Below, in pieces: positions 25,736-34,372 of a DNA stretch of 40,323 nucleotides (within the stretch, counting starts at the first letter, position 1; each line of letters begins with the position of its first letter). The translations under genes were made by a program, and so were the position numbers. The stretch lies in the NCBI GenBank assembly GCA_904420005.1, contig CAJFTT010000011.1, positions 1 to 40,323 on the forward strand, given 5' to 3'. A model generated the notes under the pieces. That model did no database searches and was not told where the DNA came from. It was given only the letters and a program-made list of their open reading frames with translations. This stretch comes from Candidatus Tabaqchalia intestinavium. Its GTDB lineage: Bacteria > Bacillota > Clostridia > Oscillospirales > CAJFTT01.

Positions 25736-26979
25736 GCTGTTTCCTCCTCTTTGAGAGCCGCGCGCCCGGCGGCATAGCCGGTGCACAGCGCAATCTGCAA
25801 ATTAAATCCGCCGGTATAGGCATCCACGTCGATCAGCTCTCCCGCGAAATACAGCCCGGGGACAAGCTTGCTTTCCATCGTTTTTGGCTGGATCTCGCGC
25901 ACGCTCACGCCGCCGGCGGTGACAATGGCTTCCTCCATTGGCCGAAACGCCGAAACCCGCAGGCGGAAATCCTTGAGCAGCGCAGCCAGACGGCGGCGTT
26001 CTTCTCGCGTGACGGCGTTGCATTTGCGCTCGAGCGGGATTTTGCTGCGCCGGGCGACCACAGGGCCCAGCTTCTGCGGCAGCAGCGCCGGCAGCAGGTT
26101 GATGAAATTTTTGTTGCTTGCCGCCTCCAGCTCGCGCAGCAGCCGCTGCTCAAGCTTCTCCGGCGACAGCGCCGGCTTGAGATCCAGCGCGATCGTATAT
26201 TCCTGCGGCGGGCGCGACATATGGGCGCTGGCGCTGAGCACCATCGGACCGGACACGCCGAAATGCGTGAACAGCATTTCGCCGAAATCGGTATAGACCG
26301 GTTTATTTTTCCCCGCAAGCCACAGGGACAAACCGGTGTTGCGAAGCGACAGGCCCTGCAGCTCGCCGCATTCCCCGCCTTCGATCTCCAGCGGCACGAG
26401 CGACGGCCGCAGCGGGGTGACCGTATGCCCCAGCGCCCGCGCCAGACGGTAGCCGTCCCCAGTGGAGCCTGTGCCGGGATAGGAAGCGCCGCCGGTAGCG
26501 AGCGCCACGGCGCGCGCGGCGAGCGTCTCCTCCCCGCAGAAAAGGGAAAAGCCGCCTTCCGGCCGCCGCTCCACGCGCTCCACCGCGCCGCGCACGCGCC
26601 GGCAGCCGGCCGACCGCAGCGCGCGGTCCAGCGCAGCCACCACGTCGGAAGCGCGATCGGACACCGGAAAGACGCGCGCCCCGCGCTCGACCTTGAGCGG
26701 CACGCCCAGCGCCTCGAAATATTCCATCACGGCGCGCGGCGGAAACGCCTGCAGCGCGCTAAAGAGAAACCGGCCATTGTGCGGGATATTCTGCACCGCT
26801 TCCGACACTTCGCAGCAGTTGGTCAAATTGCACCGGCCCTTGCCCGTGATCCCCAGCTTGCGGCCGATGCGCGCGTTTTTCTCCACCAGCGTCACGTGCA
26901 GGCCCCGTCCGGCCGCCGTGAGCGCCGCCAGGCAGCCCGCCGGCCCGCCGCCGATCACTGCCACATCCGTCTGCCTCAT
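25732..26979 (-). CDS. HI0933/YhiN-type FAD-dependent oxidoreductase
   Basis: A 415-residue flavoprotein. The dinucleotide-binding motif VIGGGPAGCLAAL opens the chain, followed by KNARIGRKLGITGKGRCNLTN in part, the family's hallmark, and a C-terminal GLYFAGELIDVDAYTGGFN that completes the FAD site. The reaction is not established for the family. AGGAG is five bases before the ATG, which overlaps the rpiR stop (ATGA); the gene's own stop overlaps cmk in the same way. Its last codons carry copy 2 of the 24-bp repeat. Confidence 0.9.
   Translation of the reverse strand: MRQTDVAVIGGGPAGCLAALTAAGRGLHVTLVEKNARIGRKLGITGKGRCNLTNCCEVSEAVQNIPHNGRFLFSALQAFPPRAVMEYFEALGVPLKVERGARVFPVSDRASDVVAALDRALRSAGCRRVRGAVERVERRPEGGFSLFCGEETLAARAVALATGGASYPGTGSTGDGYRLARALGHTVTPLRPSLVPLEIEGGECGELQGLSLRNTGLSLWLAGKNKPVYTDFGEMLFTHFGVSGPMVLSASAHMSRPPQEYTIALDLKPALSPEKLEQRLLRELEAASNKNFINLLPALLPQKLGPVVARRSKIPLERKCNAVTREERRRLAALLKDFRLRVSAFRPMEEAIVTAGGVSVREIQPKTMESKLVPGLYFAGELIDVDAYTGGFNLQIALCTGYAAGRAALKEEETA
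25749..25772 (+). repeat. 24-bp direct repeat, copy 2
   Basis: Exactly identical to 22316-22339. This copy lies in the last codons of the flavoprotein gene, beside the cmk ribosome binding site, so it is probably the source copy. Confidence 0.9.
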
Positions 26980-27863
26980 CGCGTCTCCTGCTCCCCTGCA
27001 ATGGGATCGTTTTTCTCATAGACGTCGTACTCGTCCCAGATATACTCCAACTCGGAGAACGTTTTGGACACTTCCTCCCGCTTGCGCAGGCCGAGCGCCA
27101 CGATCAGCGCATTGAGCAGGCTCAGCGGCGCCACCAGCGAATCGACGAACGACGCCATATCGCTGCGCGCCGGCAGCAGGAAATCCGCGCTCTCCGCCAT
27201 CGGCGACTGCTGGCTGTCCGTGATCCCCACGACGGTCGCGCCGCGGTCATGCGCGAACCGCAGCGCGCTGAGCGTGCGCTTGGAATAGCGCGGGAAGCTG
27301 ATGCCGATCACGACGTCCTGCTCCCCCACACGCAGCATCTGCTCAAAAATCTCGCTCGCACTGGTGGTGGAAATCAGACGCACATTCTCCAGAATCAGGT
27401 TGAGATAAAAGCTCAAAAAGCCCGCGAGCGCGGATGAGCTCCGAGCCCCCAGGACGTAAATATTTTTTGCGCGCAGGATGGAATCGATCGAGCCTTCAAA
27501 ATCGGGGCGGGAAATTTCCTCGAGCGTTTTGCGGATTTTCTCCATATCCCCTGTGAGCACGGTTTCCAGAATGTCCGCATTGCCGATGCGGTTGCTCGTA
27601 ACCTCGATGCGCTGCACGGAGGTCAGGCGGTTCTGGATGAGTTTCTGCAGCGCCTTCTGCAGCTGTGGATACCCCTCGAACCCGATCTCCGACGCGAACC
27701 GGACAACTGTCGATTCACTCACGCCGACCGTCGCGCCCAGCTTGGACGCTGTCATGAACGCAGCCTTGTCATAATGCTCGGTCAAAAACCTCGCAATCGC
27801 CCGCTGGCCTTTGGAAAAGCCCGGCATACTCGCCTGAATGGATTGCAACAGGTCACTGGCCAT
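26976..27863 (-). CDS. MurR/RpiR family transcriptional regulator
   Basis: A 295-residue regulator. Residues 1-77 are an RpiR-type helix-turn-helix domain (KLGATVGVSESTVVRFASEI), and about 110-250 form a SIS sugar-phosphate-binding domain with GARSSSALAGFL and GISFPRYSKRTL. Such proteins sense phosphosugars, but no sugar genes adjoin; it heads an operon of a flavoprotein, cmk, plsC and ispH-rpsA by ATGA overlaps. AAAGGAG lies nine bases before the ATG. An inverted repeat over its own -35 suggests autoregulation. Confidence 0.9.
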   Translation of the reverse strand: MASDLLQSIQASMPGFSKGQRAIARFLTEHYDKAAFMTASKLGATVGVSESTVVRFASEIGFEGYPQLQKALQKLIQNRLTSVQRIEVTSNRIGNADILETVLTGDMEKIRKTLEEISRPDFEGSIDSILRAKNIYVLGARSSSALAGFLSFYLNLILENVRLISTTSASEIFEQMLRVGEQDVVIGISFPRYSKRTLSALRFAHDRGATVVGITDSQQSPMAESADFLLPARSDMASFVDSLVAPLSLLNALIVALGLRKREEVSKTFSELEYIWDEYDVYEKNDPIAGEQETR

Positions 27864-27895
27864 TTTGACGTTCTCCTTTCGCAGCTTTCCTTTTT

Positions 27896-27924
27896 ATTGT
27901 ATCGGAAACGCCGCAAAAATGCAA
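27896..27924 (-). promoter_or_regulatory. Promoter of the rpiR-cmk-plsC-ispH operon
   Basis: On the minus strand TTGCAT (27919-27924), a 17-base spacer and TACAAT (27896-27901), about 33 bases before the rpiR start. An inverted repeat CCGCAA/TTGCGG (27911-27916 and 27932-27937) flanks the -35 and is a possible RpiR operator. Confidence 0.7.
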
Positions 27925-27991
27925 GAATTAATTGCGGAAGCTGCATATTTCCAGTATTTTGCCACCATATGGTTGCAGCGGGCAGTTTGTT

Positions 27992-28020
27992 TTGCGTTGC
28001 CGGCGCCGATATGGTACAAT
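27992..28020 (+). promoter_or_regulatory. Promoter of comEA
   Basis: TTGCGT (27992-27997), a 17-base spacer and TACAAT (28015-28020) with TGG before it, an extended -10. It diverges from the rpiR promoter. The core matches that of the TfoX-domain gene over 14 bases. Confidence 0.65.
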
Positions 28021-28144
28021 GAAGCTGCCAGGTTCGCTGCGCCGGCCGTCACAAGCCGGCGCGCCAGCCAGGCAATAAAGATAGAAAAACGCCCCGATAG
28101 AGGGAAAGATTCCCGGGGCTTCCGCCCCGCCGGAGGAAGTTGCC

Positions 28145-28645
28145 ATGTCGTCCTTGGAAAAAATCCTGCTCGCGCTGACGCTTGTGTTCGTCGTCGCGAT
28201 CGTCGCCTGCTGCCTGGCCACGATCCCTTTTTCGCAAGCGCCGCAGATCGACCTTCCATCCCGCACGCAAAGCGGCGAAACCGCGTCGGCCGGGGTATCT
28301 TCGGCGCCGGACAGCGCCGTTTTGCCGCCCGCCTCTTCGAGCGAAACGCCCAGCGCCTCCGCCGCGCCATCCAGCTCCGGCAGCGATTCTTCCGACGCCG
28401 GCGCCAATGAATCTTTCGATCCTGGGCCAACCGCTCCGCAGCCAAGCGGAAAGATCAACATCAACACCGCTTCCGCCGCAGAGCTGACGGCGCTGCCCGG
28501 CATCGGCGAGGTCAAAGCGCAGGCCATCGTGGACTATCGCGAGGCCAACGGCCCGTTCATCACCATCACGGAGCTGCTCAACGTCAAGGGAATCGGGGAG
28601 AAAACGTTCGAGCAGCTGCGCCCTTACGTCACAGTGGAAGGCTAG
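28145..28645 (+). CDS. comEA: ComEA-like helix-hairpin-helix protein
   Basis: A 166-residue membrane-anchored DNA-binding protein. Residues 7-29 are an N-terminal membrane anchor, 38-100 a low-complexity Ser/Ala/Pro/Asp linker, and 102-166 a tandem helix-hairpin-helix domain ([20 protein letters not shown], then [19 protein letters not shown]). ComEA binds incoming DNA outside the membrane during transformation. The SLBB domain found in many ComEA proteins is missing and replaced by the linker. No comEC is next to it in this window. GGAGG lies eight bases before the ATG. The next gene starts 25 bases downstream. Confidence 0.85.
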   Translation: MSSLEKILLALTLVFVVAIVACCLATIPFSQAPQIDLPSRTQSGETASAGVSSAPDSAVLPPASSSETPSASAAPSSSGSDSSDAGANESFDPGPTAPQPSGKININTASAAELTALPGIGEVKAQAIVDYREANGPFITITELLNVKGIGEKTFEQLRPYVTVEG

Positions 28646-28670
28646 CACGAGCAAAAAGGAGGTATGCCGC

Positions 28671-29402
28671 ATGGATCCGGCCCGTTTTGACGCCGCGCTG
28701 CAGCAAACGCTGCAAAGCCCGGCACGGGAAGGCATCGGCACCCTTTCGGAGAAAAGCGTCCACGCCGTGCTCAAGCGGTATTACGAGCCGTATGGCCACA
28801 GCCGCGAAATCCGCGTGGGGCCGTATATCGCCGACATCGTCGGGGAAAACGGCATTATAGAGATTCAGACGCGCGCGTTTCACCGCCTGCGCAAAAAGCT
28901 GGAAGCCTTCCTCGCCGTGGCGCCTGTGACGGTGATTTATCCCGTCGCGCAGATCCGCTATCTGTCCTGGATCGATCCCGCATCCGGCGAGCGCGTCAGC
29001 CGACGCCGCTGCGCGTCGCGCGGCGGGGTTTATTCCCTCTTTGCGGAGCTGGACGCGATCCTGCCGCTGCTCAAGCATCCGGGCCTGCAGATCGGCGTCG
29101 CGGCGCTGGAGGTGGAGGAAACGCGCCTGCTCGACGGATACGGCCCCAGCCGGAAAAAGCGCGCCACCCGCGGCGACCGTGTACCGACCAGGCTGCTGGA
29201 TGAATACATGCTGCGGCGTCCCGCCGACTACGAACGGTTCCTTCCCGCCGCGCTGCCCGCTTCCTTCACCAGCCGGGATCTGGCCGCCGCAGCCAAAATC
29301 CCGCCCGCGCTCGCGCAGGCCACGCTGCGTGTGCTTTCTTCTCTGGGCGTCGTGCAGCGAACCGGGACCGCAGGGCGCGCTTTCCTCTATACCCGCGTTT
29401 GA
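28671..29402 (+). CDS. Conserved protein with nuclease-like motif and C-terminal winged helix
   Basis: A 243-residue cytoplasmic protein. Residues 45-76 contain strand-rich VGPYIADIVGENGIIEIQTR (cut here at the Arg) with Asp55, Glu64 and Gln66, followed by a basic helix (RLRKK); the spacing resembles a PD-(D/E)xK-type nuclease core, in which Gln can replace Lys. A WID..SGERVSRRR strand follows. Residues 198-243 look like a winged helix (TSRDLAAAAKIPP, VLSSLGVVQRTG). I know similar proteins in Clostridia only as uncharacterised. AAAGGAGG precedes the ATG by eight bases, and comEA ends 25 bases upstream, so it is probably cotranscribed with it. Nuclease activity is inference. Confidence 0.75.
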   Translation: MDPARFDAALQQTLQSPAREGIGTLSEKSVHAVLKRYYEPYGHSREIRVGPYIADIVGENGIIEIQTRAFHRLRKKLEAFLAVAPVTVIYPVAQIRYLSWIDPASGERVSRRRCASRGGVYSLFAELDAILPLLKHPGLQIGVAALEVEETRLLDGYGPSRKKRATRGDRVPTRLLDEYMLRRPADYERFLPAALPASFTSRDLAAAAKIPPALAQATLRVLSSLGVVQRTGTAGRAFLYTRV

Positions 29403-29407
29403 GCTGT

Positions 29408-29460
29408 TCAGAAGAGCCGGACGGGAAGCGTTCGCTTCCTGCCCGGCTCTTCTGATTTTC
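29408..29460 (+). terminator. Terminator of the comEA unit
   Basis: TCAGAAGAGCCGG (29408-29420) pairs with CCGGCTCTTCTGA (29443-29455); the arms continue almost without a break through CGGGAAGCG and CGCTTCCTG. TTTT follows. It begins six bases after the stop codon. Confidence 0.85.
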
Positions 29461-29529
29461 GCTCCGATCGCGGCGTTCTTTTTTCCTCAATGTCGCCGGC
29501 CGCATTGTCCGCCTCTCGCCAGGGCGGGT

Positions 29530-30645
29530 TTATTTCCCGCCTGCGCCCGCGCCGTTTCGCAGCAGCGTCGTCAGCTGCGAGAGCACGTCGCCGCTGCCGT
29601 TGAGGTTGATGTTGCCGACGTTTTCGCAGATGCGTTCGATGTATTCCAGCTCTTTGAGCTTATAGAGCGTCTGGTTCTCCTCCATCAGTCTGGCTGTGTT
29701 GAGCAGCGAACGGGTGGAAGCGACCTCCTCCCGGCGCGTGATGACGTTGGCCTGCGCGCGCTTTTCCGCCACGAGCACGGTGTTCATGATGTCGCGGATC
29801 TCTCCGGGCAGGATAATATCCTTGACGCCCGCGTCCCGGATCTCCACGAACAGGTCGGTCTCCTTCTCCTTCAGGCGGGTGAGCACAAACTGCGAGAGCT
29901 GATCTTTATTTTCCAGGATCTCGTCAATGCGGTACCGGCCGACATATTCCCGCAGCGCCAGCTGCGCGGCCACATGCAGCTGCTCCGCGAAGTCGTCGAT
30001 CTGCGTGAGAATGCGCACATAGTCCGTGACGCGGTAGCTGCACACGAAATTGATACGCAGCGCGACCTTATCCTGCGTGAGGATCTCCTGGCCGGTGATG
30101 TCCATGCGGGTCAACCGCGTGTCTACATAGTCCGCCTCCACTTTTACGCCCATTCTCCAGAAATAATAGGTGCCCGCATCCAGCAGCCGCACCAGCTTGC
30201 GGTCGAAATACAGCCGCGCTTTCTGGTATTCCGCGACCTCAATCTTGTAGTAATACGTGGTCGGAATCCTCGCAAAGATGTAAGTCGGCACTTCCGGCGC
30301 CACCTCCGGCGTGGAAACGTCCACAAACTGGAATTCATGCCGGTCGCTGCCTTTCCAGAAGGCGTATTTGCCGCAATGGAGCGGCTCGGCAAAGCGCCCG
30401 TTGACATAGTGCAGCGCCAGCTGCTGCTCCGGCACCTCCGCCACGACGGTTTGCTCCCGCAGGGCGTCGGAGCGCAGCAGCGTTTCCAGGTCGCACCGCG
30501 AGGAGGTCAACGGCATACCGACCTGCTGGAGCTCAATTTCCCTGCCACCAAACGTACGGTATTTGCCCGGTCCGAGCGGCCGGAGGAATCTGCCGTTTTG
30601 AAAGAGCAGACCCCGCGTGTTTTCCGAAAGGATGATCTTTTTCAT
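29530..30645 (-). CDS. Slipin family protein (SPFH domain)
   Basis: A 371-residue stomatin-like scaffold protein. Residues 11-32, 77-98 and 143-164 are three related units (GLLFQNGRFLRPLGPGKY, LHYVNGRFAEPLHCGKYAFW, LYFDRKLVRLLDAGTYYFW). The SPFH domain follows, about 165-310, with VDTRLTRMDITGQEILTQD at its start, then a coiled-coil segment AEKRAQANVITRREEVASTR and a helical end. There is no clear transmembrane helix, so membrane binding would be peripheral. Slipins organise membrane microdomains and often pair with NfeD or proteases; none is adjacent. The ATG at 30645 has AAAGGAGG nine bases upstream; the frame is open further upstream but without a site. No clear promoter was found. Confidence 0.87.
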   Translation of the reverse strand: MKKIILSENTRGLLFQNGRFLRPLGPGKYRTFGGREIELQQVGMPLTSSRCDLETLLRSDALREQTVVAEVPEQQLALHYVNGRFAEPLHCGKYAFWKGSDRHEFQFVDVSTPEVAPEVPTYIFARIPTTYYYKIEVAEYQKARLYFDRKLVRLLDAGTYYFWRMGVKVEADYVDTRLTRMDITGQEILTQDKVALRINFVCSYRVTDYVRILTQIDDFAEQLHVAAQLALREYVGRYRIDEILENKDQLSQFVLTRLKEKETDLFVEIRDAGVKDIILPGEIRDIMNTVLVAEKRAQANVITRREEVASTRSLLNTARLMEENQTLYKLKELEYIERICENVGNINLNGSGDVLSQLTTLLRNGAGAGGK

Positions 30646-31006
30646 GTTTGCGTTCCTCCTTTTGTCCCTTTGGGGCTTTATCGCAGAAGCCCGCTTCCGG
30701 TCGCGGACACCGGTTCCTGCCGGCGTCCGGCCGCATGCCGGGACGGGCGTTCTTTCGGCTGCGCAATCGTCCATGCGCGGGCGGCGGCTTCGCGCTTGAG
30801 GCCGGGGATCGGGAAGCGGAAGCATACGCTCTGGCCTGGCTCCTCCCCGACCGGGATCCGCGCGCAGGCAAGGCTGCCGGCGCATTGTCCCGCGGACGTC
30901 CGCCCGGCGACGCCGGGGTGCATCCTGGGACCGGACGATTGCCGCTGTTTGACAAGCAACGTTCCTGAAAAACGTGTTTCCCTAACCATGGACCATGTGT
31001 GTTCAG

Positions 31007-31087
31007 CACAAGGCGCGGGAATCGAACCCGCAAAATATGGAGGCTCTTGCAGCCTGTCGCAACAGCGCGATCTCTCGCAAGCCTTCC
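31007..31087 (-). other. tRNA-like fragment or degenerate tRNA
   Basis: On the minus strand GCGGGTTCGATTCCCGC (31015-31031) is a perfect tRNA T-arm with the invariant TTCGANT loop. GCCTTGT after it can pair five of seven positions (plus one wobble) with GGAAGGC at 31081-31087, as an acceptor stem would. Between them are short hairpins with four- or five-base loops, with no normal D-loop GG or seven-base anticodon loop. It is not a functional standard tRNA as read; a decayed tRNA or an element attachment-site remnant is possible. Confidence 0.35.
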
Positions 31088-31193
31088 CGGCATACGACTC
31101 GGAATCTCCTTTCGCACCGCGGCGCTCGGTCAAGCGCCCGCATAGGTCCGGCCTGCGATACCAGTATAGCTGGAAAATCCGTCCAGTTCACGG

Positions 31194-31230
31194 AAAAAAA
31201 GCTGCGAACTTCCTGTGTTCGCAGCTTTTT
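31194..31230 (-). terminator. Bidirectional terminator downstream of the helicase
   Basis: GCTGCGAAC (31201-31209) and GTTCGCAGC (31217-31225) form a stem flanked by seven A on the left and five T on the right, giving a T-tract on either strand. It is 400 bases past the helicase stop codon. Confidence 0.75.
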
Positions 31231-31630
31231 CGCGCGTTTAAGCGCATCGTCGCGGCCGCACGCTGTCGGCCGCCGCTATATTTGCATTCCAGCCTCGCCA
31301 TCGCCGCCGCAAGGCAGACAGGGCTTTTGGCGCCTCCGTTTCCCGCACCGGCAGGCGATTTCCGGTTGCCGGTGTGAAGGCTCGTTCTCAATTTTGCGCG
31401 CATCGGGCAGCCGATTTGGCGCGGCGAATCTCGGGATACCCGCCGTCTTTCGCGCCCCGCAGCGCTTCCCTCCCGCCGGTCATAATCTGTCAACCCATTC
31501 GTTTTCCTTTTCAAGCAGCCCATGTTCGGCGGCCGGAAAGCAGCACCAAGCAAAACCAGCGGCGCGCCGCTTCCAGGCACGTCCTCTCTTCCGTGCAGCT
31601 GTTTGCCACCCTTTTCGGCGCGCCGGCCGG

Positions 31631-34327
31631 TTACGCATATTTTCCCTTGGCCACCTTTCTGCCCAGCAGCGCTTTCTGATTTTTGTTGACAAAGGACTTC
31701 GTCCTCGCCCGCAGCAACGTTTTTCGCCCTTCGGGTGTGCGTGTATAGACGACGCGATAGTTCCCCAGAACCTTCCGCATCTGCTTTTCAAAAATCAGGG
31801 CCCGCTCTTTCTGGCGTCCGAATATTTCCGGCACGCAATAATATTCATCGGTAGGCCGTCCCCACACTTCCCGCGCCAGCAAATACCGCGGATTATCGAT
31901 GATCCCCCACAATTCTTCCATGCAGCAGGCAAACGTCGTCTTATCCCGCATGCTCCCGCCCTTGAGCCATGTGCCGATCAGCACGCTTTCCATGGAATCG
32001 ACCTCGGCGCGGCAATGCGCGGGGTCCTCGAGCTCGCCCGCCTCCGCCAGCGCGCAGACCATCGCATGGCTGATGCGCTTCATTCTCCGCGCCGGCGTGC
32101 TGAAGCGAAACAGCCTGACGGCATATTTCGCGACAAAGAACAGCGCCGCAATCATGCAAAGCCCAAGCAAAACCGCACCGGGCGAGGCTGCGTCGGCGCC
32201 GCGCAGCACAAGCGCGCGGCCGAAGGCCGACAGCAGCACCACAACCAGACTCAGGATCTCCATTCCCACGGCGTTGACAAATACATAGCCGGTCTTGATC
32301 TCTTCCCGCGGGACGGCCTCCACCTGCTCGACTTCCATTTCGCCGTGGATTTCCGCCATCGCAGCCTGCCACCGCCGCCGCAGCGCCTCCCGGTCGGCCG
32401 CGCGGCGCAGCATCACCCGATTGATCTGCTCCATTTCCGCCCGGGAATCGAATTCCGGCATCCCCAGCCGTTCGATCCCGCTTTCGATGACGTTCTCTCG
32501 CCAGGATACGCCCAAAAACGCCTCGAACCTGCGCGCCAGCGTTTCGTAATCGCCGGAAAAATCCGCATGCTTTTCCTTGCCGGACTTCTGCGGAAAAATG
32601 CAGGCCAAATGCCAGATATTTCCCGTTTTCTTCGGGTGCTCGCGATCCGTGCGGATGGTGCGTCCCCGCATCTGATTGCTCAGCATGAAGGAACCGACGT
32701 AGGTCGCCAGGATCAGGGAATTGACGCACGGCGCGTCCCAGCCTTCCCCGAGCAGCGATTTCGTCCCGATCAGCGTATTGATCTCCCCCTGGCGGAACAG
32801 CTCTGTCACCGCCGCCACGATATGGGGGTTCCTCCCCTTCACCTGCAGCCGCGCATAGCCGCTGTCCCCTACCGGCGACAGAACCCCTTCGCAGCCCCGT
32901 TCGCGCAGCAGCGCTTCGAGCTTCTCTTTCGTGTCTGCGGGGACCAGGATCACCGTACCGCTCAGGCAGCCCAACCGGATCCCTTCCCGCTGTTTCCTCC
33001 TCAAATACTCAAAAATGGGCACGGCGCCGATCTCGGCCTGCATTTCCCGATCCGTTCCCACAAGCGGCAACTGCTCTTTCTTGATATAATCGCACAAAAT
33101 CAGCAGCCGGAGCCGCTCGCCCAACGCCTGGTGCTCCGCCTCCAGGATCGCCCCGATGCTCTCCAGCTTTCCCCGGCTTTTGACCAGCAGCTTCTGCATG
33201 TCCTCTTTGTGCGTCAGAGTCACTTTCTTTCGGTAGATGCAACCCGCTTCTTTGAGCGCTTTGTGCAGCTGCTGCCGCTGCTCATCCGGCACCTCGTACG
33301 AATCCGCGTCCTCATACATAAAGCCCTGCAGCAGGATCTCCAACCAGCTGTCGTTGAGCGCCGGCAGCCTGCCCCGCGTGCCGATGAGCTCTTTGAGATA
33401 CCGGGGAAACGGAATCTCGCGCGCCTGACAGAAGATCAGAAGCGACGAAAAATATTGCGGATTCTCCAGAAAGCGGTCGCTGTATGCCTCGGGGTCTCGC
33501 AGCCCTTTATGGGTGGCGATCATCCTGGCAAACGCATCGTTCCCCAGCAGCTGATCCCGCACCTGCTTTACCCCCGCCTGATACGCCTCGATTTCCGCCT
33601 GCTCCGCCTTGGTGGGCCAGTTGAAATAAATATAATCTTCGTGCGGGCACAGGCTGCCCTCCCGAACCAGCTCCGGCGTGAAGATTTCTTCATCGATCGG
33701 GCCGCACATGTCGATATACCGCTTCCACTGGCCCGGCGTGCTGTCGTAGGGCGGCGTGGCGGTCAGGGCGATGACCGTCATGCCGTCGAGGCCTTTCATG
33801 AACGCTTCCAGCGCCTTCCACCATTCGCTGCGCAGGTGGTGCGCCTCGTCCAGGCAAATGGTGCGCACGCCGGCCGCCCGCAGGGCGTCAAAAATGCAAA
33901 ACCCCTGGAAATCCACCTTTTCCGTTTCCGCCGGTTCCTCTTCCTCTTCCTCCTCGCCGTCCTCCAGCTCTCCCTGCAGGTTCTGCATGGCGCTGTACAG
34001 CGCCTGATAGGTGACGGCCGTGATGGCCTTCATGTCCTTGAGGTCGTTTGACAGGATTTCTTCCGCCGGATGCCCGGCGGCCAGAAACCCGTCGGCGATG
34101 CGTTCCAACCACTGCTGCCGGATGGTGATGCTGGGCGACAGGATCAGGCACGGCGCCCCCAGCCGCCGGATCAGCTCAATCCCGAGCGTGGTTTTCCCCG
34201 AGCCGGGGGCCGCGACAATATGTACCTTTCTGTCATCCAGATAGGTCTGTGCCTTGGACAACACCCGCTGCTGATACGCTCTCCATGTTCCCCGGAATTG
34301 TAAAACGCCGTCATAGATGTTCTGCAT
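31631..34327 (-). CDS. SF2 DEAD/DEAH helicase with two internal membrane helices
   Basis: An 898-residue protein. Helicase motifs: Walker A APGSGKT (40-46), DEAH (160-163), TAT (189-191), a motif V-like block LLGEGWDAP (525-533) and motif VI QMRGRTIR (552-559). An acidic stretch of Glu (123-134) sits between motifs I and II. Unusually, two hydrophobic spans follow the motor (about 683-703 and 715-737), then a 160-residue domain rich in basic residues near its end (LLRARTKSFVNKNQKALLGR). It would sit on the membrane with motor and tail in the cytoplasm if both spans cross. The ATG at 34327 has GAGGAG six bases upstream; an ATG 18 bases earlier lacks one. Its function is not known to me; phage defence or RNA metabolism are both conceivable. 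Confidence 0.75.
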   Translation of the reverse strand: MQNIYDGVLQFRGTWRAYQQRVLSKAQTYLDDRKVHIVAAPGSGKTTLGIELIRRLGAPCLILSPSITIRQQWLERIADGFLAAGHPAEEILSNDLKDMKAITAVTYQALYSAMQNLQGELEDGEEEEEEEPAETEKVDFQGFCIFDALRAAGVRTICLDEAHHLRSEWWKALEAFMKGLDGMTVIALTATPPYDSTPGQWKRYIDMCGPIDEEIFTPELVREGSLCPHEDYIYFNWPTKAEQAEIEAYQAGVKQVRDQLLGNDAFARMIATHKGLRDPEAYSDRFLENPQYFSSLLIFCQAREIPFPRYLKELIGTRGRLPALNDSWLEILLQGFMYEDADSYEVPDEQRQQLHKALKEAGCIYRKKVTLTHKEDMQKLLVKSRGKLESIGAILEAEHQALGERLRLLILCDYIKKEQLPLVGTDREMQAEIGAVPIFEYLRRKQREGIRLGCLSGTVILVPADTKEKLEALLRERGCEGVLSPVGDSGYARLQVKGRNPHIVAAVTELFRQGEINTLIGTKSLLGEGWDAPCVNSLILATYVGSFMLSNQMRGRTIRTDREHPKKTGNIWHLACIFPQKSGKEKHADFSGDYETLARRFEAFLGVSWRENVIESGIERLGMPEFDSRAEMEQINRVMLRRAADREALRRRWQAAMAEIHGEMEVEQVEAVPREEIKTGYVFVNAVGMEILSLVVVLLSAFGRALVLRGADAASPGAVLLGLCMIAALFFVAKYAVRLFRFSTPARRMKRISHAMVCALAEAGELEDPAHCRAEVDSMESVLIGTWLKGGSMRDKTTFACCMEELWGIIDNPRYLLAREVWGRPTDEYYCVPEIFGRQKERALIFEKQMRKVLGNYRVVYTRTPEGRKTLLRARTKSFVNKNQKALLGRKVAKGKYA

Positions 34328-34372
34328 AACGCGCTCCTCTGCCATTGATTTCACTGCCCATCCGACCACAAG

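Larger units (their letters stand above)
30646..31630. other. About 985 bases without a protein gene
   Basis: Between slipin and the helicase gene. It holds a tRNA T-arm-like hairpin (31007-31087) and a strong terminator (31194-31230). A hairpin CACCGGCA/TGCCGGTG (31346-31374) has no T-tract. Open frames here look like GC-driven artefacts. Confidence 0.5.

Noticed and set aside
31007-31087. Functional tRNA gene
   Set aside because: No seven-base anticodon loop or D-loop GG, and acceptor pairing is incomplete; kept only as a tRNA-like fragment.
30995-34051. 1018-codon plus-strand frame opposite the helicase
   Set aside because: The opposite strand carries all helicase motifs in one frame; this frame is Arg/Pro-rich and motif-free.
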